A DNA stretch of 18,553 nucleotides from CAVTHK01 sp964552235 (GCA_964552235.1 CAZKGO010000092.1:1-18553); one strand, 5' to 3'; counted from the stretch's first letter, positions 7,534-14,460 are shown. Notes: generated by a model not told the origin, from the letters alone. A program made the numbers and translations.

Positions 7534-8421
7534 GCGGAACAGGTCGGGATAGGCGAACGCGGCCAGATCCTCCACCGCCTTCACGATGTGGTGCGAGGTC
7601 GCGAGCCTGTGCCGTTCGTCGGCCAGCAGAAGCCGGCCGCTGCGCACGGCCCGCAGTGAGCGGAACGCCGGGTCGGAGGCGAAGCGCTCGTAGGCCCTGC
7701 GGGCGCCCTGAGGGTCTTCCCACTTCCAGCCCGGCAGCACGATGGCGTCCGGGTCCAGAGCGATGAGCGCTTCCTGCGACAGGCCGACCCTGCCCCAGGG
7801 GTCCGCCGGCAGATCGCCGACGGCGTTGACGCAGCCGGCCGACCGCACGATGTCGTCCCAGGAGGAGCCGCGGCCGAACGAGCTGCCGGAAGGGTCGTAG
7901 TCCAGAACGCGCAGCCGCTGCTCGGGGCGCAGCGCTTCGACGCGGGAGCGCACCCGCGCCAGCGTCTCGTCCATGCCGCGCACCAGGGCCGCCGCCCGGG
8001 GCTGCGCGCCTACAAGGCGGGCGATCTCGGTGATCGTCGTCCTGACCGCCTCGATCGAGCGCGGCGAGCTCACCCGGTGGACCGCGATGCCGGCGTCGCG
8101 CAGCTGGCGCACGCTGTCGGCGTCGCTCCAGCTGGCGAGAAACACCAGGTCGGGGGCGAGAGCGAGCAGGTGCTCGACATTCAGAGTCAGGCGTCGCACC
8201 GACGGCCCGATGCGGCCGGCCACATTGGATATGGCCGGGTCGTCGGCCATCACGGTGACCGCGACGAGGCGCTCGGCGCCGACCAGCTCCAGGAGGATCT
8301 CGTCAGTCATCAGGGTGAGCGAAGCGATGCGTCGCGGCTCCGGCGCCTGGGCGGCCGCCGGCGCCGCGGCGGGGCCGGCGGCCAGGCCGACCGCAAGGAG
8401 CGCGGCAGCGAGCAGAGTCAC
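7531..8421 (-). CDS. Fec/Btu-type periplasmic substrate-binding protein
   Basis: This 296-residue protein is the periplasmic binding component (Peripla_BP_2 family: BtuF, FepB, HmuT) expected to serve the permease and ATPase encoded at 4484-6314. It has a hydrophobic Ala-rich signal region of about 25 residues ending AAAQA, with no lipobox Cys and unusually no basic residue at the start. Mature features are RRIASLTLMTDEILLELVG, NVEHLLALAPDLVFLASW, a long linking helix (EAVRTTITEIARLVG) and GLSQEALIALDPDAIVLPG. GTG 8421 is the only possible start, because a TAG lies four codons upstream in frame. It has no Shine-Dalgarno and follows a -10 box by 6 nt. Ligand identity (haem, siderophore or corrinoid) cannot be assigned from the sequence. 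Confidence 0.9.
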   Translation of the reverse strand: MTLLAAALLAVGLAAGPAAAPAAAQAPEPRRIASLTLMTDEILLELVGAERLVAVTVMADDPAISNVAGRIGPSVRRLTLNVEHLLALAPDLVFLASWSDADSVRQLRDAGIAVHRVSSPRSIEAVRTTITEIARLVGAQPRAAALVRGMDETLARVRSRVEALRPEQRLRVLDYDPSGSSFGRGSSWDDIVRSAGCVNAVGDLPADPWGRVGLSQEALIALDPDAIVLPGWKWEDPQGARRAYERFASDPAFRSLRAVRSGRLLLADERHRLATSHHIVKAVEDLAAFAYPDLFR

Positions 8422-8427
8422 ACGGGG

Positions 8428-8457
8428 AGTCTAGAAACCGGGGGGTGGCCGTGTCAA
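8428..8457 (-). promoter_or_regulatory. Promoter of the binding-protein gene, leaderless layout
   Basis: A perfect TTGACA (8457-8452) on the minus strand, an 18-bp spacer and TAGACT (8433-8428) are followed by only 6 bases before the GTG start at 8421. The TAG within the -10 box is also an in-frame stop for the gene, so the coding region cannot start further upstream. Confidence 0.65.
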
Positions 8458-8475
8458 ACGGGAGCCGGCGGCGCC

Positions 8476-8964
8476 TCACGCGCTCGCGCGCTCGTCGAAG
8501 TCCTGCAGCACCCTCTTCAGCTGCGAGGCCAGTCGCTCGAGGCGCGCGAGGTTGTAGGGAAAGGTGTAGGCCACCAGCCTGCGCAGCAGCAGCTGCTCTC
8601 TCCCCCATACCCGGCGCGACGGCGGCAGCAGTCCGGAGATGCCCAGCTTCTCGCGCAGCCCGGGCAGCAGGTAGCGGCGCAGGTGCACGATGTAGCCCTC
8701 GAGCAGGGCCAGGCGTGTCGCGAGGCGCTCCGGCTCGAGAAACGTCGCGTCGTGATGCATGAGCTCGCGGATCTCGTTCATCGCCACCGCGTCGATGGGG
8801 AACCGCTCCAGCAGCAGGAGCAGCCAGTTCTGGTCGAAATGCGACCGGAAGAGAACGGCGATCTCCTGCAGGCAGGCCCTGACGGCCGCGCTCTGCCGGT
8901 CGGCGGTCCGCGGGCCGGCGGCGTCGGGCGGCGGGGCCGCGACGCGAGACAGCAACGAGCTCAC
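8476..8964 (-). CDS. Conserved-looking protein of unknown function
   Basis: I do not recognise this 162-residue protein. It has no signal peptide or membrane helix and is predicted to be mostly alpha-helical, rich in Leu, Arg and Glu. Examples are FRSHFDQNWLLLLLERFPID, NEIRELMHHDATFLEPERL, LALLEGYIVHLRRYLLPGL and LARLERLASQLKRVLQDFDE. The first 30 residues are low-complexity (Ala/Pro/Arg). The start is GTG 8964; a possible -10 (GAGAAT) ends 6 nt upstream. It diverges from exbB across a short shared promoter region and lies 54 bp before the binding-protein gene on the same strand. Amphipathic helices suggest a soluble helical bundle. The coding call rests on codon pattern, plausible composition and the lack of a better frame. 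Confidence 0.7.
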   Translation of the reverse strand: MSSLLSRVAAPPPDAAGPRTADRQSAAVRACLQEIAVLFRSHFDQNWLLLLLERFPIDAVAMNEIRELMHHDATFLEPERLATRLALLEGYIVHLRRYLLPGLREKLGISGLLPPSRRVWGREQLLLRRLVAYTFPYNLARLERLASQLKRVLQDFDERASA

Positions 8965-8970
8965 ATTCCG

Positions 8971-9000
8971 ATTCTCGGAAGCCGGGGCGGCAAGCTGTAA
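8971..9000 (-). promoter_or_regulatory. Possible promoter of the 162-aa gene
   Basis: On the minus strand TTACAG (9000-8995), an 18-bp spacer and GAGAAT (8976-8971) stand 6 nt before GTG 8964. The -35 is weak. The layout matches the other leaderless-type promoters in the window. Confidence 0.35.
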
Positions 9001-9026
9001 GCCTTGCGGTAAAACCCGCGGCGGGA

Positions 9027-9035
9027 TGCTATCTT
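9027..9035 (+). promoter_or_regulatory. Extended -10 promoter of exbB-exbD
   Basis: TGCTATCTT is a good extended -10 element (TGn followed by TATCTT). The nearest -35-like TTGCGG (9004-9009) is 20 bp away, too far to count. The -10 ends 5 nt before GTG 9041 and 17 nt before ATG 9053. Confidence 0.45.
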
Positions 9036-9052
9036 AGCGGGTGGGGGTAGCG

Positions 9053-9676
9053 ATGCTCGATCTCATCATCAAGGGCGGGTGGGTGATGGCGCCCATCATC
9101 GCCCTTTCCGTGATCGCCCTCGCGATCGTCCTCGAGCGCCTGTGGGTGCTGCTGTCGATCCGCATCAACATGCCGCTGTTCGTCCGCGAGGTGCTCGTGC
9201 TGCTGCAGGGGGGGCGAGAGGCCGAGGCCCGCGCGCGCTGCGCGGGGGTGCGCCACCCGGTCGGCAGGCTGATAGAGCTGGGCATCGCCAACAGGGGCCT
9301 CGACCGGGAGAGCCTCGAGCGGATGCTCGAGCGCGAGGGCGAGGAGCACATCCGCCGCCTGGAGCGCAGGCTGCCCGGCCTGCTGGTCATCATCGGCGTC
9401 GAACCGATGCTCGGCTTTCTGGGGACCATCATCGGCCTGATCAAGGCGTTCATGGACTGGGAGGCCCTCGGCGCCAACATCACGGTGAGCACCCTCGCCG
9501 CGGGCATCTACCAGGCGATGATCACCACCGCCGCCGGCCTCATCGTGGCCATCCCCTACTTCGTCTGCTACCACCTGCTGCTGGCGCGCATCCAGTGGCA
9601 CGCGAACGCGATGTCGCTGGCCGGTGACGAGCTCGTCGGGGTGCTCGCCGGCCAGACGCGGGAAGTGTCGGCATGA
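9053..9676 (+). CDS. exbB: ExbB/TolQ/MotA-family proton-channel protein
   Basis: This 207-residue inner-membrane protein forms, with ExbD, a proton-driven motor that energises TonB- or Tol-type work across the envelope. Helix 1 is at about residues 10-34 (MAPIIALSVIALAIVLERLW). A charged cytoplasmic segment (60-106, many Arg/Glu) follows, then helix 2 with GVEPMLGFLGTIIGLIKAF (115-133) and helix 3 with STLAAGIYQAMITTAAGL and VAIPYF. Both last motifs are diagnostic for the family. Glu117 stands where the family usually has Ala before Pro (APLLGLLGT). I chose ATG 9053, with GGGGGT upstream; GTG 9041 would add four residues and would be leaderless. The stop overlaps the exbD start as ATGA. Confidence 0.9.
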   Translation: MLDLIIKGGWVMAPIIALSVIALAIVLERLWVLLSIRINMPLFVREVLVLLQGGREAEARARCAGVRHPVGRLIELGIANRGLDRESLERMLEREGEEHIRRLERRLPGLLVIIGVEPMLGFLGTIIGLIKAFMDWEALGANITVSTLAAGIYQAMITTAAGLIVAIPYFVCYHLLLARIQWHANAMSLAGDELVGVLAGQTREVSA

Positions 9677-10107
9677 GAATTCGCACGCACAGGCGGACCC
9701 AGGCCAGCCTCGAGTCGTTTGCGATCACGGACATCATCCTGAACATGTTCATCTTCTTCTTTACGTCGTTCAGCCTGGTCTACACCTTCAACCCGACCCG
9801 CGAGTCGCGCGTCCAGGTGAGGCTGCCGCAGGCCGACGTGACGGCGCCGGCCGTGCCTCGCGAGCCGATCGAGGTCGCCGTCGACGCCCGCGGCCAGACC
9901 TACCTGCAGGGCCGGCCGATCGCCCTCGGCGACCTGACCGTGGGAGTGACCGCGCTCCTCGGTGGCGACGCTTCGACCGTGGTGATCATCCGCGGCGACC
10001 GCAGCGTCGTCTTTGACCGAATCGTGCAGGCGCTCGAAGCGGTCAAAAAGGCCGGCGCCGAGCGTCTGAGCATCGCCGTTGAGCAGAGGGGCGCCGTGGC
10101 CCGATAG
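9673..10107 (+). CDS. exbD: ExbD/TolR-family protein
   Basis: This 144-residue partner of ExbB has one N-terminal membrane helix and a periplasmic domain. The helix (about 17-39) reads ITDIILNMFIFFFTSFSLVY and carries Asp20, the conserved proton-relay acid of ExbD/TolR. The periplasmic part has the expected pattern: PLPQA-like segment (VRLPQADV), IEVAVDARGQTYLQGRPI, a VVIIRGDRSVVFDRIVQALE helix and a short end with AERLSIAVEQ. The gene overlaps exbB by 4 bp (ATGA) and converges on the next gene with only 15 bp between stops. No TonB, TolA or outer-membrane receptor gene is present here, so the partner must be encoded elsewhere. Confidence 0.9.
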   Translation: MRIRTHRRTQASLESFAITDIILNMFIFFFTSFSLVYTFNPTRESRVQVRLPQADVTAPAVPREPIEVAVDARGQTYLQGRPIALGDLTVGVTALLGGDASTVVIIRGDRSVVFDRIVQALEAVKKAGAERLSIAVEQRGAVAR

Positions 10108-10122
10108 CCCGCCGTTGCGGCC

Positions 10123-10497
10123 CTACTTCGGGATCGAGAAGCTCGCGGGGTCGAACCGCTCCCCGCCGAGCCACAGGTCTATCTTGGTGCCGCTGTCGGT
10201 GCTGCTCACGTCGCCGTGCTTGACCTGCCAGCCGATGAGATTCAGCCGCGCGGAGCCGATCATGTCGTGGCCGGCCATGCTGCCGTAGTAGCCGGCCAGC
10301 TCGGGCCGGCGCTCGCGGTTCAGCGAATCCCGCACGGCCTGCAGCTCGGCGTCGTCGCGCTTCCTGTCGTCCAGGACCGACAGGTGCAGCCCGTCTTCCT
10401 CCTGGTGAAGCGAGATCACCAGCCGGTTCGGGTCGGCGTCCAGCATGTAGTGCGCCGCCTCACCGATCAGATGGAGGATGAACTCTTTCCGATTCAT
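10123..10497 (-). CDS. Small cytoplasmic protein of unknown function, downstream of DUF1576 gene
   Basis: I do not recognise this 124-residue protein. It begins MNRKEFILHLIGEAAHYMLD, has no signal or membrane helix, and appears to be alpha/beta: a short helix, LVISLHQEEDGLHLSVLDD strands, a charged helix (DAELQAVRDSLNRERRPELA), then SARLNLIGWQVKHGDVSS and DSGTKIDLWLGG. The GTKIDLWL ending recalls the last strands of GHKL-type ATP-binding domains, but the N, G1 and G2 boxes are not evident, so I do not assign that fold. The start ATG 10497 lies inside the end of the upstream DUF1576 gene (38-bp overlap), so the two are co-transcribed and probably functionally linked. Confidence 0.75.
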   Translation of the reverse strand: MNRKEFILHLIGEAAHYMLDADPNRLVISLHQEEDGLHLSVLDDRKRDDAELQAVRDSLNRERRPELAGYYGSMAGHDMIGSARLNLIGWQVKHGDVSSTDSGTKIDLWLGGERFDPASFSIPK

Positions 10498-11791
10498 ACT
10501 GGCGTTTGCCGCCTCCTTGTGCCAGGCTCCCGTCGCCGATGTCGCGCGGGCCGGCCACGCTCTTGTACCATTCGATGACACCCACCACCAGCGTCGCAGT
10601 CAGGCCCCCCGCAAAGCCGTTGTTGTAGAGATCGATGCCGGCGTGCCAGGCTCCGCTGCGCTCGACGGTGACCAGGTGAAGGACTCCCGCCGCCAACCCC
10701 GCGCCTATGCCGAATTGGCCGGCGACCGGAGCGAGGGTGGTGCCGAACAGGGCGGCCAGAATCACTGCCGGCGCGTCCAGCGTCCTGCCGAACGCCAGGG
10801 CGCCGATGATGATGCCCGCCACGACGGGCCACGAGTTGCGCGGGTGCTTGCCGAAGGCGGCAAAGCCGATGACCGTGAAGATCCCGCCGAGAACCGGGCC
10901 GTTGAAGTCGCCCCTGACGGCGAGCACGTAGGCCCAGCACGCCAGCGCCATCACGCCCATGTTGAAGAGCGAACCCGCGGGCGACGTCATGTCCATGAAA
11001 TCGGAGGGCAGGCGGCCCGGGAGCCTGAGGATCCTGGCGAAATCGCCCAGGGCCTTGCGGCCGCCGAGCGCGAGCCCGGAGGCGATCATCACGATCGACA
11101 GCGCCGGCACCAGGAGGACCAGGAACACCGACGGCGACTCGTTCCAGAGCCCGCCGCCCGGCAGCTGCGAGCTGCGCGCAAAGGCGAGGCCCGCGGCGAA
11201 CAGCGCCAGGAAGCCCGATGTGAGCCCGATGTTGTAGAGATTGTACCCCTGGTGCATCCGCAGCATGACGACCGACACGGCGGGCAGCAGGACTCCGGCC
11301 GCGACGCCTGCGGCGGACGCGGCGACGATGGCGAACCAGCCCGGCAGCCCCAGCTCCACGGCGACCAGGGACACCAGCGGGCCCAGCGCGGTGCCGAAGA
11401 GCGCGATCAGGATGTACTCGCCGAACTTCTTGCCGGCGATCCGGGCCGCAACGTAGACGCCGAGGATGATCGGCGCCACGTTCAGCGGCGTCTTGCCGAA
11501 CAGGCCGAAGCCGAGCATGGTGAAGACGGCCGCGACGGTCGGGCCCGAGAGCTTGATCCTGTTGATCCTGACCAGCGCCAGCCCAATGGCGGCAACGAGG
11601 ACGGCGTTCACGACCGCCGCTCCCTCGCCCCCCGCCAGCGTGAAATCATTCAGGAGCCGCGCCGGGTGGCCCTGCAGGTCCCAGACTCCGCGCAGCGTCG
11701 ACGCGGCTCCCTGCACGGCCATGCCTGCGCCCGCGCACGCCGCGAGCATCAGGCCCAGCAGCCAGTAGAGATAGCGTTCTTCCCTGGACAA
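10460..11791 (-). CDS. DUF1576-family polytopic membrane protein
   Basis: This is a 443-residue inner-membrane protein with about ten to twelve hydrophobic segments. It belongs to DUF1576, a family without assigned function. The two halves are homologous to each other. GPTVAAVFTMLGFGLFGK (83-100) matches GPVLGGIFTVIGFAAFGK (298-315), each followed by xPxNxxP; ALFGTALGPLVS (130-141) matches ALFGTTLAPVAG (347-358); HQGYNLYNIGL (180-190) matches HAGIDLYNNGF (383-393). Such a duplication is typical of transporters and channels. I chose TTG 11791 over ATG 11866: GGAGGT (11802-11797) lies 5 nt before the TTG, and the predicted promoter places the transcription start near 11845, downstream of the ATG. 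The C-terminal tail is cytoplasmic and charged. Confidence 0.85.
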   Translation of the reverse strand: MSREERYLYWLLGLMLAACAGAGMAVQGAASTLRGVWDLQGHPARLLNDFTLAGGEGAAVVNAVLVAAIGLALVRINRIKLSGPTVAAVFTMLGFGLFGKTPLNVAPIILGVYVAARIAGKKFGEYILIALFGTALGPLVSLVAVELGLPGWFAIVAASAAGVAAGVLLPAVSVVMLRMHQGYNLYNIGLTSGFLALFAAGLAFARSSQLPGGGLWNESPSVFLVLLVPALSIVMIASGLALGGRKALGDFARILRLPGRLPSDFMDMTSPAGSLFNMGVMALACWAYVLAVRGDFNGPVLGGIFTVIGFAAFGKHPRNSWPVVAGIIIGALAFGRTLDAPAVILAALFGTTLAPVAGQFGIGAGLAAGVLHLVTVERSGAWHAGIDLYNNGFAGGLTATLVVGVIEWYKSVAGPRDIGDGSLAQGGGKRQYESERVHPPSDR

Positions 11792-11851
11792 ACGGGACCT
11801 CCGTGACGGGTCGCCGTTCTGCGCCACCGGCCCCCGCGCCCGAGCGGGGCA

Positions 11852-11880
11852 ATTCTGCAACACCATCAGCAGGGCGTCAA
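11852..11880 (-). promoter_or_regulatory. Promoter of the DUF1576 operon
   Basis: On the minus strand TTGACG (11880-11875), a 17-bp spacer and CAGAAT (11857-11852) form a sigma70-like promoter. The transcript would start near 11845 with a leader of about 50 nt containing GGAGGT before TTG 11791. The -35 is part of a tandem repeat, GTCAATTA GTCAATT (11876-11890), shared with the divergent gene's upstream region and possibly an operator. Confidence 0.5.
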
Positions 11881-11899
11881 TTAGTCAATTCGCCGTGCC

Positions 11900-11928
11900 G
11901 TGACAGGCGCCCGGGCGCTGCCTATAGT
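11900..11928 (+). promoter_or_regulatory. Promoter of the heparinase-like lipoprotein gene
   Basis: GTGACA (11900-11905), a 17-bp spacer and TATAGT (11923-11928) differ from the sigma70 consensus by one base in each box. A leader of about 28 nt follows, with GAGGAGGG (11951-11958) before ATG 11963. This is the strongest promoter-plus-Shine-Dalgarno arrangement in the window. Confidence 0.7.
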
Positions 11929-11962
11929 GGGGGGCCGGACTCGACACCGAGAGGAGGGCCTC

Positions 11963-14398
11963 ATGAAAACCGTGAGGGCCGCCGCCTGCGCGGCCGCGGT
12001 TCTGCTGACCGCCGGCTGTCTCTCGGCTCCCGGGCGGGAGGCGACGATCCTCGAGGACCGCGTCGCGTCCCTGGCGCCGCTGGTGCCGAGGAGCCATCCG
12101 CGCCTGCTGGTGCTCGCGGGCGAGCTGGAGGGCTTTCGCGCCTTCGTCCGCGACCTCGCCGCGACGGGGGCCCAGCCGCGGATCACGCGGGACCTCTTCG
12201 TCGAGCCGACGGGAGAGCCGCTTCCCAGCGAGCCGCGGCGCATCCCGCCGAGGACGGGCGCGGAGGCGACGCGAGCCTGGCGCGAAGCCTACGCGACGGC
12301 CTTTCACGCGGGAGCCCGCGCCCAGCGCTTCGCCTTTGCCTGGCTGCTCAGCGGCGAGGCCAGGTACGCGCACGAGGCCGCCCGCCGGCTCCTTGCCCTG
12401 GCCTCCTGGGACCTCAAGGGAGGCATCGACATCGCCAACAACGACGAGGCGTTCATCCAGCACCTGCGGCCGATGATCCTGGCCTACGACTGGGCCTGCA
12501 CAGGGCTCACGCCCGGCGAGCGCGCCACCATCGAGGAGGCGCTCGACAAGCGGCTGGCCGTGCTGTCGGAGCGCGTGCGCCGGGTCTACTCGATCACGCA
12601 CCCGACTCCGATCGAGGGCGCCGAGAGCCACGCGATGCGCTTTGTCTCGACGCTCGGGCTCGGCGGCCTGGCTCTGTACCACGAGCGGGCCTCGGCGCCC
12701 CGGGCCCTCGCGTGGGCCTGGGAGTACTACGCGCGCTTCTTTCCCGTGTGGGGCGGAGACGACGGCGGTTACTCCGAGGGGCTCGAGTACTGGACCACGG
12801 GGCACAACCAGCACTTCATGTTTCTCGACGCCGCCGCGGCCCTCGGGGGCCGCGATTTGTTCGCCCGGCCCTACTACCGGAACAACGGGTACTTCGCGCT
12901 CTACAACGTGATGGGTTACCCCTACTCGAGCTTCGGCGACCTCTGCAACACGCTGCGGCCCAACGCGAACGCGGCGATGCATCTGCTCAAGAGCTCGGTG
13001 CTCTTCGACGACCCCCGCCTGGCTCGCTTCGCCGAGAGCCTCGGCGCCGGCCTGCCCGCGGGCGAGAGCTACTACAACTACTCGTTCTACGACAGCCTCT
13101 TCTATCTCTACAGGTCCAGGACCGGCGGCCCGGCCGCCGCGGGCGCCTCTGCCGGCGCCGCCGCCGCGGATCTAGCGCGCCTTCCGCGCAGCCGCCTCTT
13201 TGCCGACGTCGGCTGGGTCGCGATGCACAGCCGCCTCGGCGACTTCGCCTCCGACATCATGCTCGGCTTCAAGAGCAGCCCGTACGGCTCGAGCAGCCAC
13301 AGCTTCTCAGACCAGAACTCGTTTGTGCTCAACGCCCTGGGCGAGCAGCTGGCCATCAGCTCGGGCTGGCGCGAGTGGTACGGCAGCCCGCACCACCTCG
13401 GGTGGACGCGCACCACCGCCTCGAAGAACGCGGTGCTGTTCGGCGGGTTCGGCCAGAGGGTGCGCGACTCCTCGGCCGCGGGCCGGATCACGCGCTTCCA
13501 CACCGGCGAGCGATTCGACGCGGCCACCGGCGACGCCTCGGGCGCCTACGCCGCAGAGGCGGAGGTGCGCACCGCGCTGCGCCACGTGCTGTTCGTCGAC
13601 CGGACCTACTTCGTGATCGCCGACGAGCTGGCCAGCGAGCGGCCGCTCGCCCACCAGTGGCTGCTGCACGCCAAGCGGCCCATGGTCGAGGACCCGCTCG
13701 CCGGCACCGTGACGATCGCGGGCACGGCCGCGGCGGCGCGGCTGCACTTTGTCGCCCCCGCGGCCGCGGAGCTGCGCTTCAGCCAAACCGACCGCTCGGC
13801 CGTCCCGGTGGACCCGGCCTATCGGCGACAGATGCCCGACGAGTGGCACTTCAGCGCCGAGACGCGGCAGGCCCAGGCCGCGCGCGACTTCGTTGCCGTG
13901 CTCTGGCCGCACCGGGCCGGAGCCGCGCCGATCGCGGTGGCTGCCGAGCGGCCCTCGCGCGGCCACGCCTTTGCCGTGGCGCGGGGCCGCCGCGAGGACC
14001 TGGTGCTGCTCGGCGGCGAGCGCGGCAGGCAGGCGCAGGCCGGCGGCGCGTCGCTGGCGGGCTTCGCCGCGGTCCTGTCGCGGGAGGCGGGCAGAGTCGC
14101 TGCCTGGTTCGTGCTGGAGGCCGTGCGGATGAGCGCCCCGGGGTTCGCCTTTTCGGCTTCCGCTCCGGTCACGGCCGAGGCCGAGGTGGGCGCGGACCTC
14201 GCGGTCATCGACGTGCGGGCGCAGGCTCCGGTGAAGGTGGCCTTCACCCTGCCCTGGGCGCCGGCTCGCATCGAGGGCCTGTCCGCAGGCAGGGCATCCT
14301 TCGACCTGGCCTCATCGACCGTGCGGCTCACCCTCGAGTCGGGGGCGGTGGTGCGCCTGTCGCGGCAGCCGGCCGCCTCGCCGATAGCGGCACAATAA
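11963..14398 (+). CDS. Heparinase II/III-like lipoprotein (DUF4962 type), putative polysaccharide lyase
   Basis: This 811-residue protein resembles polysaccharide lyases of the heparinase II/III fold, which cleave uronic-acid glycans by beta-elimination. A signal peptide ends in a lipobox-like TAGC with Cys19, so it is probably a lipoprotein; Thr at -3 is unusual but tolerated in spirochaetes. The (alpha/alpha) toroid region (about 40-400) has NNDEAFIQHLRPMILAYDW, GAESHAMRFVSTLGLGGLAL and FPVWGGDDGGYSEGLEYW. These give candidate catalytic His and Tyr residues. The C-terminal beta-sandwich shows SSPYGSSSHSFSDQNSFVLN, GEQLAISSGWREWYGSPHH and NAVLFGG, which is typical of the family. ATG 11963 is chosen by the lipobox and by the GAGGAGGG upstream. 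The glycan substrate is unknown, and no sulfatase or transporter gene is intact nearby. Confidence 0.85.
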   Translation: MKTVRAAACAAAVLLTAGCLSAPGREATILEDRVASLAPLVPRSHPRLLVLAGELEGFRAFVRDLAATGAQPRITRDLFVEPTGEPLPSEPRRIPPRTGAEATRAWREAYATAFHAGARAQRFAFAWLLSGEARYAHEAARRLLALASWDLKGGIDIANNDEAFIQHLRPMILAYDWACTGLTPGERATIEEALDKRLAVLSERVRRVYSITHPTPIEGAESHAMRFVSTLGLGGLALYHERASAPRALAWAWEYYARFFPVWGGDDGGYSEGLEYWTTGHNQHFMFLDAAAALGGRDLFARPYYRNNGYFALYNVMGYPYSSFGDLCNTLRPNANAAMHLLKSSVLFDDPRLARFAESLGAGLPAGESYYNYSFYDSLFYLYRSRTGGPAAAGASAGAAAADLARLPRSRLFADVGWVAMHSRLGDFASDIMLGFKSSPYGSSSHSFSDQNSFVLNALGEQLAISSGWREWYGSPHHLGWTRTTASKNAVLFGGFGQRVRDSSAAGRITRFHTGERFDAATGDASGAYAAEAEVRTALRHVLFVDRTYFVIADELASERPLAHQWLLHAKRPMVEDPLAGTVTIAGTAAAARLHFVAPAAAELRFSQTDRSAVPVDPAYRRQMPDEWHFSAETRQAQAARDFVAVLWPHRAGAAPIAVAAERPSRGHAFAVARGRREDLVLLGGERGRQAQAGGASLAGFAAVLSREAGRVAAWFVLEAVRMSAPGFAFSASAPVTAEAEVGADLAVIDVRAQAPVKVAFTLPWAPARIEGLSAGRASFDLASSTVRLTLESGAVVRLSRQPAASPIAAQ

Positions 14399-14460
14399 AG
14401 TTGACTTTTTCAGTTCTCTATTAGTAGCTTCCCGGCAACCAACGGGGAGGATAGAGGTAA
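14399..14460 (+). promoter_or_regulatory. AT-rich leader with Shine-Dalgarno before the hydrolase gene
   Basis: This is the only AT-rich patch of note in the window. TTGACT at 14401-14406 is a good -35; the -10 is uncertain (TAGCTT at 18 bp, or TATTAG, which is too close). GGGGAGG (14444-14450) and AGAGG supply ribosome binding before ATG 14461. Confidence 0.4.

Noticed and set aside
11792..11866. Upstream ATG 11866 as start of the DUF1576 protein
   Set aside because: It lies before the predicted transcription start and lacks a Shine-Dalgarno; TTG 11791 has GGAGGT 5 nt upstream.
11803..14424. 873-residue plus-strand frame overlapping the lyase gene
   Set aside because: Arg/Gly/Pro-rich shadow. 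The neighbouring frame has a lipobox, promoter, Shine-Dalgarno and heparinase-like motifs.
14401..14424. Intrinsic terminator after the lyase gene
   Set aside because: The AAAGT/ACTTT pairing has a loop of only two bases and no GC stem; a promoter-like reading is better.
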